Positions 44,810 through 56,900 of a stretch of 64,000 nt of DNA are shown one piece after another. The notes under the pieces were generated by a model that searched no databases, was not told the DNA's origin, and worked only from the letters and a program-made list of their open reading frames with translations. A program made the position numbers and the translations under genes. Numbering within the stretch: position 1 is the first letter of the stretch; each line of letters begins with the position of its first letter. This stretch comes from Paracoccidioides lutzii Pb01 (Eukaryota; Ascomycota; Eurotiomycetes; Onygenales; Ajellomycetaceae): NCBI RefSeq assembly GCF_000150705.2, contig NW_015440966.1, positions 186,001 to 250,000 on the forward strand, read 5' to 3'.

Positions 44810-47800
44810 ATTGTTGAAAGAACGAATCATATCGTCCTAGGTTGTCATTCGTGCCTCTTCCGTGCTGGATTGAACTGATGCACATTGATCTTCTTTTTCT
44901 TGTTTCCTTTTGGCATATGGATCACGGTTACGATTCGACATTGACGTTTTACTATTTTTTCCTTCTTAGATTTGGTTGACCCCCACCCCTCCCCCATTTG
45001 TTTAAGCAGCTGGATGACTAATGCATTGCAGGGTTGGTGTGTCTATTCATTGTTCTCCCGCTCTCATGTTTTGCAGGCAGCTCGAAGTTTGCAGTCTTGG
45101 TTCATTTATGTAGAGTGATGATCGACACGGCCCGTTTTCTGGAGTGCGACTCCAGCGTGTACATTACAAAGGGCGGGATGGATGCCTGAACCGAATTTGA
45201 TGTGCATATCCTATTTTCTGGCTGGAGCATATGGACTTGGCCATATTCCATGTTAACTCTATTCGGGCATTTTTGGATTTTGTTGTTTATGCGAACTAAT
45301 ATTCATTTAATATTTATCTACAACTCCCACGTCAAGTTAGTTCGTACTGAGGCGAAGGAAATTCGAATTTCTTAAGGTGCTTTCAATTTTATGGGCCATC
45401 TACAGTAGTAGATCACGGGAAGAGTTTCGAGTTAAATGAGAATATCAACACAGAACACCTGGCCCCACCTGTCTGCGACTTCTTTTTTTCACAGCTCCTC
45501 CGGAGTGAGAAGTATATTGTATTCTCCGTATTCCACGAGTGATAGGAAGTTTTAAATCATGTACTATTTATGGGAGTTGTAAAAAATGTCACTCATAAAT
45601 CGCGAAATTCGGTTGGGTTCTGCCCTCAAAGCCAAAACAAATTTTCCTCAAGGAAAAACGTTTTCACTTCGATGGTTTATAATCCTCTTAAAATGCCAAA
45701 TATTGGGGTCAAGCCTCCAATGCCGGAGCCGCCTCGCATCACCTAAGGCGTCAATTTGAGTGAGATGATTCTGTAATACGTGAGAAAGCTGCCGTCCTTC
45801 TCCGAACACCAGCCGCTGTCAACTTTCGCTTCGACGTTGTAAAGAAAAAGCATTGCGAAGCGTATTCGGTACCATTTGACCCTTTTAACTAATTAGTGGC
45901 TCTTTGATCGGTATTCGATCTTAGGCCCTGCAATGTTACCAGTGGAACAAGACATCCCTTGCATCTTGGTATGTGCTATTATTCCTTCCCTTAACCAACC
46001 ACGGTTTTTAATCCGATTACGGTCGATCTTCCAGAAAATCTAGTGCCCACCCCGGAGCCCTGCGCGTCTCCAGACTTCCCGCAACCATGCTTTTTGCTGA
46101 CTGGCACGGGTTTGCGATCCGCCGCATTGTTCTGTCGTCTCAAATTTACGGCAATTAGAACAAAGAAAGGGGTGAGGAAAATTTTGATCATCAAAATCCC
46201 TCAACTGTTGAAATATATGGAACGGAACGCATCCTACCCCGGAAAATTTGGTTGGATCTCTCGTTGCCTAACTCCTTGTTAGGCGCAAAAGAAAATATTG
46301 TCACACGACTGGTTCGAAGCTTCGGGTAGGATACCGATGTCGCCTCTCCACTAGAGGTCTCCATGAATTGAATCATGATCCAAAAGTTATAACAACCTCG
46401 CTAGCTGAAGGGGCAGTATTTGCCGAAATTCGTCCTCGACAAAGTGTGATTTTGGAAGCTGTGGCGCTCTTTTTCTTTTTTTTTTTTTTTTTCCTTTTCT
46501 TTTTCCTTCCTCAGGCTATCCACCGGGTTGGGAATGCTGCTAGCGCGGATAAAAGCAAAAATAATTGAACCTGTGCCGATATTTTATTATATTATATATA
46601 TATATATATTTTTTTTCCTTTTTCAGTGCATTGCATAGCAACTATTGCAAATAATCAATTAGAAAATGAAGAAGTAGTTTGAAGGGAGCCTAGATAATTA
46701 GCAGCATATAAGTTGTTCAGAGTGTGGATTGGATCCAAGAGTATGACATACTTGTCAGATGTATTGTTTCCGAAAAATATTTATCCAATGGATAACGATT
46801 TTGCTGAAGTCATCATTTCAATGAACTCGTCTCTGAAGGCATTTCTTCTTCTTTCAACAGTGTGGAGCGAGATAGTTAATGCGCATAGCGCAGGTGTTAC
46901 CACTGCCTCAGATTATCCATCAGCATTTAATTCGAGGACTCTCTATTTCACCCGGTCAGATCAGCGGGCACAGTTGCTAGGCAAACTATTTTGGCTCTGA
47001 GTTCTCTCATGTTGTATATGGATATCTGAAATATTGCCTCTCCTACAGTGAGAAATGATAAGTTGTCATTAATCTGGTGGTGCGGGAACAGTGACTGCTC
47101 AAGATAAAGCACCACAACTTCTCGGTGGCAAAGAGTAATTACAAATGCATGCCGTGTTGGGGATCCCGCTGGCTAGACCAACGTTTCCATGGAAATGAGG
47201 AGAATGACCGACAGGGAAAGGTCTCCAGAATCGCGAAATATCGACTGATCATCACTGCTTCGCAACGGATTCGCGCACATTGTATGCAAGTTCGATAATC
47301 CCTCACCGCTTTCGGACTTCAGAAATTATGGGGTGGGCGGGTTAAATTTATCATCATCTGGGGGTCTTTGTCCTTCTGGCGCCTATATACGATGGTCATT
47401 GGCGTAATGACGATGAACTCCACTGCTAAGCGAAGAATGGGGTCGACCCTGCGTCGATCTGAACAGACGCTTCTCCTCTCTTGCTGTTGTACGGGCAGAT
47501 CTCGCAAGGCAAGCTTTCGATACCACTCAGGTCACGATTGTTGGAACGTAGCCATTAATCAACCCGATTTTTTTTTTTTTTTCTTTTTCTTTTTTCTTTT
47601 TTTTTTTTCGCATCTTCGAGATCTTCGCTTCATGTCTCAGTGTGTGTGCTGATCATCATCCCTTCAAGGATGCATATTATATGGAACCGGGCCAGATTGC
47701 ATCTCACGTTTCCTGGTGAGAATTCATGCCATGCAGCCAGCGCTTGCAGCAATCAGTGTCACGAACCGTTGCTCCGTAGCTGGGATACATCATCATACAT

Positions 47801-49711
47801 GTATATGATAAGCGTTTCTTCAACTTACGACTGGTGTGAAGAAGTCCTAGCCTCAGATCTTCCTGGTGTCTTCCATAATTGGCTAGTGTTTTGCTTACCC
47901 CGCTTTGTGATGGGGCTTGATGGTCTTTTCATGCAGAGGGTGCCGGAAATACAATGCCTGACGTGGAAAAATTGATATAAACGCTCTGCCTGAGCAGAAT
48001 GAATCTCCTTAATAATGCATGCATATCTGAGTGATTTGGCTGGAGGTGTCTACAGCGTGCATCTGCTCAATGCCCAATGCTAGCCGGGCTGAAGAGTGAA
48101 GACTTTATGTGATCCTCATCTGGCCCTCATCATCTGTATTCAAGACCCTTCGTCAGAGTAATTAAATTATTGATCAAAGAGTTAAAGACACGGAATTGCC
48201 TGTAGATTAGAGGAGAACCTTCCCATGCTGAGGTTCCTTAGGACCAATTTGTCAAGGGGAAAAATCTTATTCTTCTATTCGGTTAAGCGATTAAATTGTC
48301 TGTCAATTGCCATTCATTATTGCCGTTGGTACAGCGCTGTAAGATTGAATGATATATGCATACTGAAATTGCTGTTGCTAACCGTATGGGAAATGCAAGT
48401 GCGGGAATAGGAATATTAACTAAAAGGTTTCCTTCCATGTCAATCTCTTAATTTGACCACCTAGTTTCATATATTTCCTCGGTACGGTGTGGGGAGGAGA
48501 AGTGGAGCCACGATTATTGATTCAATTCTGAATTACAACGGCATCATTTTCCCGACTAGAAACAGCCTCTTAGCCATTTAGCAGTTTAAACATAGCCTGC
48601 ATTTTCAAACTCAATAAGCCCTTGGCGCAGATGCTCTCAAATATTGCTTGCATGATCTTTCAAGATGCGATCCCTGAAAAGCAGCATGCCATATGTAGGC
48701 TTCGTCCCGTAGAGGCCGAGACCACATAATCCATTCGCCTGTCACAATCCTTCAAAAGGAAATGGTGGCGGCTGTAGAATGGCATCTATGTTTTGGACGC
48801 TAAGTGGGGTTAATGTCTCCGACTATCAGATATGCCGTTCGTTGTAATGCACTATTCGCGCCTGGATGCCCTGCAGATGATACCTACGCGATAGTTATTA
48901 GCAAAGCATCTGCTTCGCACAAGGATCCCTAAAGTTGTGACCCAAAACCCTGGGGTAAATCCCTGTTGTAGACAACTATCAGACATTGCACACCTTCATA
49001 AAACCCAATCAAACGAAGTCCCAATGGAGCTGTTGTCTCTTGTTGAGGCTAGATGTGGCGACATACTCACAAAATTCTGCCACAGGAGAGGGGTCCGTGA
49101 AATATTACACAGCATCGGTGTTGTCGTCTGTGCCATTAAGAAGTGATGAAAATAAAAGAACTTCATCTAGGATGGGTTATTTTCCGGCTGGAAATTTATC
49201 TAGCGGTGCCGGGAACCAGGCACGGCTTTGGTGGAATCACAGTGCCTTAGTTTATGTTTTAACAATAGGAGTTGTCTTGGATGAACTCAGAGGACTACAG
49301 CACCACTGTAGTGCTCTTCATTGCTCCAAGAAAAAGGTGAAGCTAGCCGGACAATTATTCTGCAAGCCAGTTTAGAGGGCCTGAGCCTCAAGAAATATGT
49401 AGAACTCGTAGAAGAAATTGAAACAAATTAGAAAATGACGTTAAATTCATCTTTTGAGTGTATATTTCATGGATTGAAAATCCGCCTAGTTTTCTATCTC
49501 AGCGAAAACCTGGGGCAATCCCAAACCAAAGAGAATTTAACCCATTGTTGACTGGAATACGATCACATCATTGGCGCAAAAAGAAAATAAGAGAAACAGA
49601 ATAATGCACCGCCATGACTGACGCTTCCATATGTCGTAGTTTCCCGCCATTCTCGTCCCGCAGAACTCCAGAACAATCGAACAACATCCACATCAAACAT
49701 CCCAGTTTCTT
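44810..49711. other. Long region without a supported gene
   Basis: About 4.9 kb with only short, scattered frames. One plus-strand stretch, about 45,934-46,170, has an ATG, a GTATGT donor and a CAG acceptor followed by protein-like sequence (TPEPCASPDFPQPC). The splice as drawn leads straight into TAG, so I do not call it. T runs lie at 46,477-46,491 and 47,570-47,609, and a (TA)n run near 46,590-46,608. Non-coding transcripts are possible. Confidence 0.4.
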
Positions 49712-50447
49712 TTAACGCTTCTTCGATGCAGCAGCAGTCTTCTCTTGCGATTCTTTCAGCACCTTCTTGACGATCTTTTGTTCCTCAATCAGGAACGCGC
49801 GAACAATACGGTCCTTGACACAGCCAGCGCAGCGGGAGCCGCCATAGGCACGGGACACGGACTTCTTGGGCCGGGAGACCTGGGAGTATTCACGGGGTCG
49901 GAGGGCAGGAATCTAATATTTAACAACGGAGGAACCGTTAGCACTCTGGAGAAATTTTTGGCGTTCTGCATTAATTCCTCGTCATATTCTTCGGAGGTGT
50001 TTTCTTCAGTTTCTCGGTCGAAATGTCGTTCAAAAATGTTCCATAACTCCCCAGCTCTATCCATACACCAAAATCCCGCACATATAAATGTAATAACCCA
50101 CTAGGTGAGACTCACGCCTTGGAGTTTGATACCGCAGTCACCACATTTTGGTGCGGTTCCTTTCTTCTTGATGTGAAGGTATCTGAGGTTGCCGCCTGGA
50201 GTCTTGATGATGCGGACTTTATTTGACCGTGTGTTGTACCTAATGCATCCAAATTGTCAGAACCACCATTGATGTCCAAAAATTAATGCATCACAGCGAT
50301 TCATTTCGCAGTGGTTCGGGGAGGAGAAATTGCACATACGGATTCCGTCGTCGCTAAGGAGACAAAACATAAATTAGCATTATTCCACCATCATAGAGCA
50401 ACTTCCCACAGAATTCCACTCACGTATTGAAGTCTGGTATTGGCCAT
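49712..50447 (-). CDS. RPL34: 60S ribosomal protein eL34
   Basis: Four exons, 50,447-50,424 (24 nt), 50,353-50,340 (14 nt), 50,239-50,116 and 49,912-49,712, join in phase to give 120 residues. The product starts MANTRLQYRRRNPYNTRSNK, continues with TPGGNLRYLHIKKKG and CGDCGIKLQG, and ends with SRAYGGSRCAGCVKDRIVRA, FLIEEQKIVKKVLK and KKR. This is the standard eL34 architecture, including the Cys pairs that bind zinc in many eukaryotes. It is part of the large ribosomal subunit. All introns have GT-AG ends (GTGAGT, GTATGT and GTGAGT donors). The second exon encodes only part of RRRNP, and prediction software often drops such microexons. Intron-rich 5' ends are usual in fungal ribosomal protein genes. 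Confidence 0.95.
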
Positions 50448-50906
50448 TGTGACTGTCCTCAAAACTTTGCTGTCGACAAGCTCTGCTTCGGGGTGATGGC
50501 GTCGCCGTTGTCGTTGTGGTTGTCGGATATTTCGTTATGCGATTCGATTTTGTGTGGGTTGCAATACAAATTCGGGAAGCGCGCTAAAGATTTTGGCGAG
50601 TGGGTGCTAGGCCGTATTTGGACTAGTGAAAATCGGACTTGAGCCGCCACCGAAAGGATTCTTCCAACGCGACCTATCTTTTGCTTCATGAATTGACAAG
50701 GCAACCAACGACCTTCGCATCCACGCAGCAGATTCTCTATTCTTCTCTGTCGTGTCGGGACCTTTGCTATTTCACCTTTGGACCTCTTATCAAACGTTGG
50801 AGATATCTGGTCAACTGATGGTGAGACTGATCGTGACGTTTACCAGACCTGTACTCATCAACTAGGGGCGAGGCGAGCTTGTTATTCAGTGCCATCCTTA
50901 TTCAAC
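50448..50906. promoter_or_regulatory. Divergent promoter region of RPL34 and PRP8
   Basis: The start codons of eL34 (minus) and Prp8 (plus) are 459 bp apart, head to head. The region from about 50,700 is pyrimidine-rich on the plus strand, as in many fungal leaders. The Prp8 frame stays open back to 50,778, but the conserved start is ATG 50,907. I recognise no specific factor site. Confidence 0.5.
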
Positions 50907-53900
50907 ATGGCGTCTCTTCCACCTCCTCCGCCCCCGGGGTGGGGAGCTGCATCTCCTCCGTCCATTCCTCTTGCTCCCCCACCTCCCGGATACCGTCCTC
51001 CGGCTGACCCTCTGGTCGCGAAGTTTGCACAGAAGAAGAACGAATGGCTACGGACACAACGAAACCGTTTTGGGGAGAAGAGAAAGGCCGGGTTTGTGGA
51101 AACTCAGAAGGCAGATATGCCGCCGGAGCATTTACGGAAGATTGTAAAGGATATAGGAGACGTATCGCAGAAGAAGTTCAGCACCGACAAAAGAAGCTAC
51201 CTGGGGGCGTTGAAATTCATGCCGCATGCCGTGTTGAAGTTGTTGGAGAATATGCCGATGCCCTGGGAGTCTGCTCGTGAGGTCAAGGTCCTTTACCATG
51301 TCAATGGCTGCTTGACGTTGGTCAACGAGATTCCCCGAGTCATTGAACCCGTCTTTCACGCGCAATGGGCTACCATGTGGATGACGATGCGACGGGAGAA
51401 AAGTGACCGGAGGCATTTCAAAAGAATGCGTTTTCCACCCTTTGACGATGAAGAACCACCGCTGTCTTGGTCAGAAAACATTGAGGATGTGGAGCCTTTG
51501 GAACCCATCCAGATGGAACTTGATGAATCTGAGGATGCTCCCGTCTTTGAATGGTTCTACGATCACCGTCCACTCCTCGATACCCCACATGTCAATGGAC
51601 CTAGCTATAAGGAGTGGAATTTGACCCTTCCGCAAATGGCAACACTGTATCGCTTGAGCCGTCAGCTGCTCAGTGATGTAGTAGATAAGAATTATTTCCA
51701 TATGTTCGAACTTAACAGTTTCTTGACTGCTAAGGCCCTTAACGTCGCAATTCCCGGCGGCCCTAGATTCGAACCGTTGTACAAAGACGTCGACCCTAAT
51801 GATGAGGATTTTGGAGAATTCAACGCGATCGATCGTATCATCTTCAGAGCTCCCATCCGAACCGAATATCGCGTTGCTTTCCCATACCTGTACAATTCTT
51901 TACCTCGCAGTGTTAAGCTGTCTTGGTACTCCCACCCTCAGATCGTATATGTTCGATCAGATGATCCTAACCTCCCAGCCTTTTATTTTGACCCTGTCAT
52001 TAATCCGATATCCTCTCGCTCTGTCGCACCTAAAAACATAACGGTTAGCCACGAAGATCAGATATTCGGGCCTGGCAATGATGAGGATGAATTTACACTC
52101 CCAGCGAATGCTGAACCTTTCTTGGCGGATGAGGAATTGTACACCAGTGAAACCGCTTCTGCAATTGCTCTTTGGTGGGCTCCCTATCCATTTGACCGCC
52201 GCTCGGGTAAAATGGTTCGGGCCCAAGACGTTCCTCTTGTGAAGCAGTGGTATCTGGAGCATTGCCCGCAGGGCCAGCCTGTGAAAGTTCGAGTATCTTA
52301 CCAGAAGCTTCTAAAAACTTACGTTCTGAACGAGTTACACAAGAAGAAACCGAAAGCACAAAGCAAACAGAATCTTTTGAGAACACTGAAAGGCACGAAA
52401 TTCTTCCAGCAAACAACAATCGATTGGGTAGAGGCCGGTCTTCAAGTCTGTCGACAAGGCTTTAACATGTTAAATTTGCTGATTCACCGCAAAAATTTGA
52501 CCTATCTACATCTTGATTATAACTTTAATTTGAAGCCTGTGAAGACGTTGACGACCAAGGAGAGAAAAAAATCCCGTTTTGGAAATGCTTTCCATCTAAT
52601 GCGAGAAATTCTTCGCTTAACAAAGCTGATTGTTGACGCCCAGGTTCAATATCGGTTGGGAAATATTGATGCATTCCAGCTAGCTGACGGTATCCTCTAT
52701 GCTTTTAACCACGTTGGCCAGCTGACTGGGATGTACAGGTACAAGTACAAGTTGATGCACCAGATCAGATCATGCAAGGACTTGAAGCATCTCATATACT
52801 ATCGCTTCAATTCCGGCCCAGTTGGAAAGGGTCCTGGATGTGGATTCTGGGCACCCGCCTGGAGGGTTTGGCTTTTCTTCCTAAGGGGAATTATTCCGCT
52901 TCTTGAACGCTGGCTTGGGAATTTGCTATCTCGTCAATTTGAAGGTCGCCATAGCAAGGGTGTCGCGAAAACTGTTACGAAGCAACGTGTCGAATCGCAC
53001 TTCGATCTAGAACTCCGCGCGTCAGTTATGGCGGATCTTATGGATATGATGCCCGAAGGTATTAAACAAAATAAAGTTAATACTGTTCTTCAACATCTTT
53101 CGGAAGCGTGGAGATGCTGGAAGAGTAACATACCCTGGAAAGTTCCGGGCCTTCCGGCTCCCATTGAGAATATCATTCTTAGATATGTTAAGAGCAAGGC
53201 GGATTGGTGGATTTCTGTTGCCCATTACAATCGAGAGCGAATTCGGCGCGGTGCAACGGTTGATAAGACTGTGGCTAAGAAAAATCTCGGACGACTTACC
53301 AGACTCTGGCTCAAGGCTGAGCAAGAGAGGCAACACAACTACCTGAAAGATGGGCCCTATGTCTCTTCTGAAGAAGCAGTCGCCATTTATACGACCACTG
53401 TCCATTGGTTGGAGTCTCGCAAATTCTCCCCTATTCCTTTCCCGAGCGTATCCTACAAGCATGATACGAAAGTCTTGATTCTGGCTCTAGAACGTTTGCG
53501 TGAGGCTTACTCTGTCAAAGGTCGCTTGAATCAAAGCCAACGAGAGGAACTTGCGCTTATTGAACAAGCTTACGATTCTCCAGGCACAACACTAGCGAGA
53601 ATTAAGCGATTCCTTCTCACGCAGCGAGCGTTCAAGGAAGTTGGTATTGATATGAATGACAACTATTCCAATATAAATCCGGTGTACGACATTGAGCCCA
53701 TTGAGAAAATCACCGATGCGTACCTGGATCAATACCTCTGGTATCAAGCCGATCAACGCCATCTTTTCCCTGCCTGGATCAAACCATCAGATTCTGAAGT
53801 ACCTCCTCTCCTGACTTACAAATGGGCCCAAGGCATCAACAACCTCTCCAATGTTTGGAACACTGCCGATGGAGAATGTAATGTTATGATCGAAACAGAA

Positions 53901-56900
53901 CTATCCAAAGTGTATGAAAAGATCGATCTTACCCTTCTCAATCGACTCCTGCGTCTGATCATGGACCATAACTTGGCTGATTACATCACCTCGAAAAATA
54001 ACGTTCAGCTCAATTACAAGGACATGAATCATACAAACAGCTACGGCATGATTCGTGGCCTCCAGTTCTCTGGCTTTGTTTTCCAATATTATGGTCTCGT
54101 TATCGACTTACTCCTGCTGGGCCTGCAACGAGCAAGTGAAATTGCAGGTCCTCCCCAGAGTCCGAATGATTTCTTGCAGTTCAGAGATCGTGCAACTGAA
54201 ACAAGGCACCCTATCCGCCTATACACAAGATATATTGACAAAATTTGGGTTTTTTTGAGATTCTCCGCCGATGAATCACGAGATCTTATCCAAAGGTTTT
54301 TGACTGAGCAGCCGGATCCGAATTTCGAAAACGTGATCGGGTATAAAAACAAAAAGTGTTGGCCAAGAGATTCAAGAATGCGGCTGATGAGACATGACGT
54401 TAACCTGGGTCGTGCCGTCTTCTGGGATCTGAAGAATCGCCTTCCAAGATCCATCACCACTATCGAGTGGGATGACACCTTTGCCAGTGTGTACAGCAAA
54501 GACAATCCAAATCTGTTATTCTCAATGTGCGGGTTTGAGGTTCGCATTTTGCCGAAAATCCGCAATCAGAATGACGAGTTCCCAGTCAAGGACAGCGTTT
54601 GGTCATTAGCGGATAACACGACCAAGGAACGAACGGCGTATGCATTTTTACAGGTTACGGAAGAAGATATCCAGAAGTTCAACAATCGGATAAGGCAGAT
54701 TCTGATGTCCTCGGGCTCGACTACATTTACCAAAATTGCTAATAAGTGGAATACGAGTCTGATCGCTCTGTTCACATATTATCGGGAAGCAGCTGTATCT
54801 ACCGTCAACCTCTTGGATACTATTGTTAAATGCGAAACCAAAATCCAAACAAGAGTTAAGATAGGGTTGAACTCTAAAATGCCGTCCCGTTTCCCCCCTG
54901 CTGTGTTCTATACACCCAAGGAATTAGGAGGTTTAGGAATGATTTCTGGTTCTCATATACTTATTCCAACGAGCGATAAACGATGGTCGAAGCAAACTGA
55001 TACCGGTGTCACCCATTACCGAGCTGGCATGTCCCATGATGAGGAGACCTTGATCCCCAACATCTTCAGGTACATTATACCTTGGGAGGCAGAATTTACA
55101 GACTCCCAACGCGTGTGGATGGAATATTCTCAGAAACGACAAGAGGCAAATCAACAAAATCGTCGATTAACTCTTGAAGATTTGGAAGATAGCTGGGATC
55201 GCGGTCTTCCACGTATCAACACTCTCTTCCAAAAAGACCGAAGCACACTTAGCTTTGACAAAGGTTTCCGTACGCGCACTGAATTCAAAACATATCAATT
55301 GATGAAGAGCAATCCTTTCTGGTGGACCAGTCAAAGACATGATGGGAAACTGTGGAATCTTAATGCCTATCGAACCGATGTTATCCAAGCTCTCGGGGGT
55401 GTTGAAACAATTCTGGAACACACATTGTTCAAAGCCACAGCGTTTCCTTCATGGGAAGGCCTGTTCTGGGAAAGAGCCTGCCTTGCCAAGGGGACTCTGT
55501 TACTGCGATACGATGGTACCAAGGTCGAGGTCGAAAATGTGAGAGAGGGAGACCTTCTGCTCGGTCCTGATGGTGGGCCTCGTCGCGCTTTTAACATTGT
55601 TGGTGGACGGGACCGTCTCTATCGTATCAAAATGGACGGGGGCAAAGAAGATCTCGTGGTCACTCCAAACCATATTCTCGTCCTTCATCGAGAGAAAAGA
55701 GACGGAGTGGACAAAGTATACGATGTCCTCCCATCGTTGCAAGAAGACGCCACGGACGATGGAGAGGATCTGCCCGAAGTTTCAGCAATAGAGCTTTTTG
55801 ATACTGTGGAGATTACTGCGGCTGAGTTTGCTTCTCTTGACCCTAATGAAAGGAAACTGTATCGACTTTTTACAAGTCCTGGCTACGAATTGAACGGCAA
55901 AGCCGTGCCCATAGATCCATATTTTCTTGGACTCTGGCTAGGTGATAGAAGTGGCACGAAATCCTCAATATATACCAATCACGAAGAAGAAATCCGGGAG
56001 TTCATCGCTGACCATGCTGCCGAGTTGGACCTGCAACTTGTCTCACATGTCGCCAACCGACCATCTCTAGCAGCTATGAAAAACGGCAACCAACTACCGC
56101 TCCGTCGTCAAGCGCGACAGATTATCCGCAAGCAACGGATTGCCGCCAAGAGCATCACACAGCCTGGAGGCGCTAGATCATCGTCCTACCCGGCCACAAC
56201 CGGTGGACCCTCTTCCAACACTGTAACCTCCCTGTACTCCCGTGAACGTCATCCTCTATCCGAATCGTCAGCGGCGGCTACCATGAATCTTCTTCCCAGA
56301 TCTACGTCTGTTTCTACTTCTGTCGCTTCTCAACCTAAGTCGAGCATCTCAACTTCCATCACGGACGCGAACCTTCCATCAGAGAGCTCAAACTTTTCAG
56401 TCATCCCTGACTCAGGGATTGAAGTATCCAACTCTAGCCAAGTATTATTGGAAGAGGAAGCTGACCTTGACTTATTTGATATAGATAGTGAGGACGAGGA
56501 AATCGAGGATCTCGATGAGAAGAAGAATGTCAGTAACGTCGACGATTTCCCTAAACGTCGACGGATTCATTACCTGCGAACTGGTTGTCGAACGTACGGA
56601 GAGCTGTGTCCTGGCGAGGAGGACCAAATCCTTGAAGATATCGTTGGCCGACCTGATGGCACTACCAGTGTAGAATCGCTCCTGCTGGCGCTCGAAGCGT
56701 TGGGACTACATACTTGTGGCACGAATGGCTCTGGATCTGACAAGAAACGTATCCCTTCGGTATACATGAAGAACTCACGACCCGTCCGACTTGCCCTCCT
56801 CGCAGGGCTGATCGACAGTAGTGGTTGGTACGTTGATTCGGAAAACGCGTTCGGCTTCAGCCAGACTGAAGACTCAAACTCCACTCTTATCTGGGATGTC

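Noticed and set aside
45934..46170. Possible two-exon gene (ATG 45,934, GTATGT donor, CAG acceptor)
   Set aside because: With the best donor and acceptor the phase leads directly into TAG. The protein-like part (TPEPCASPDFPQPC) could not be linked to a start.
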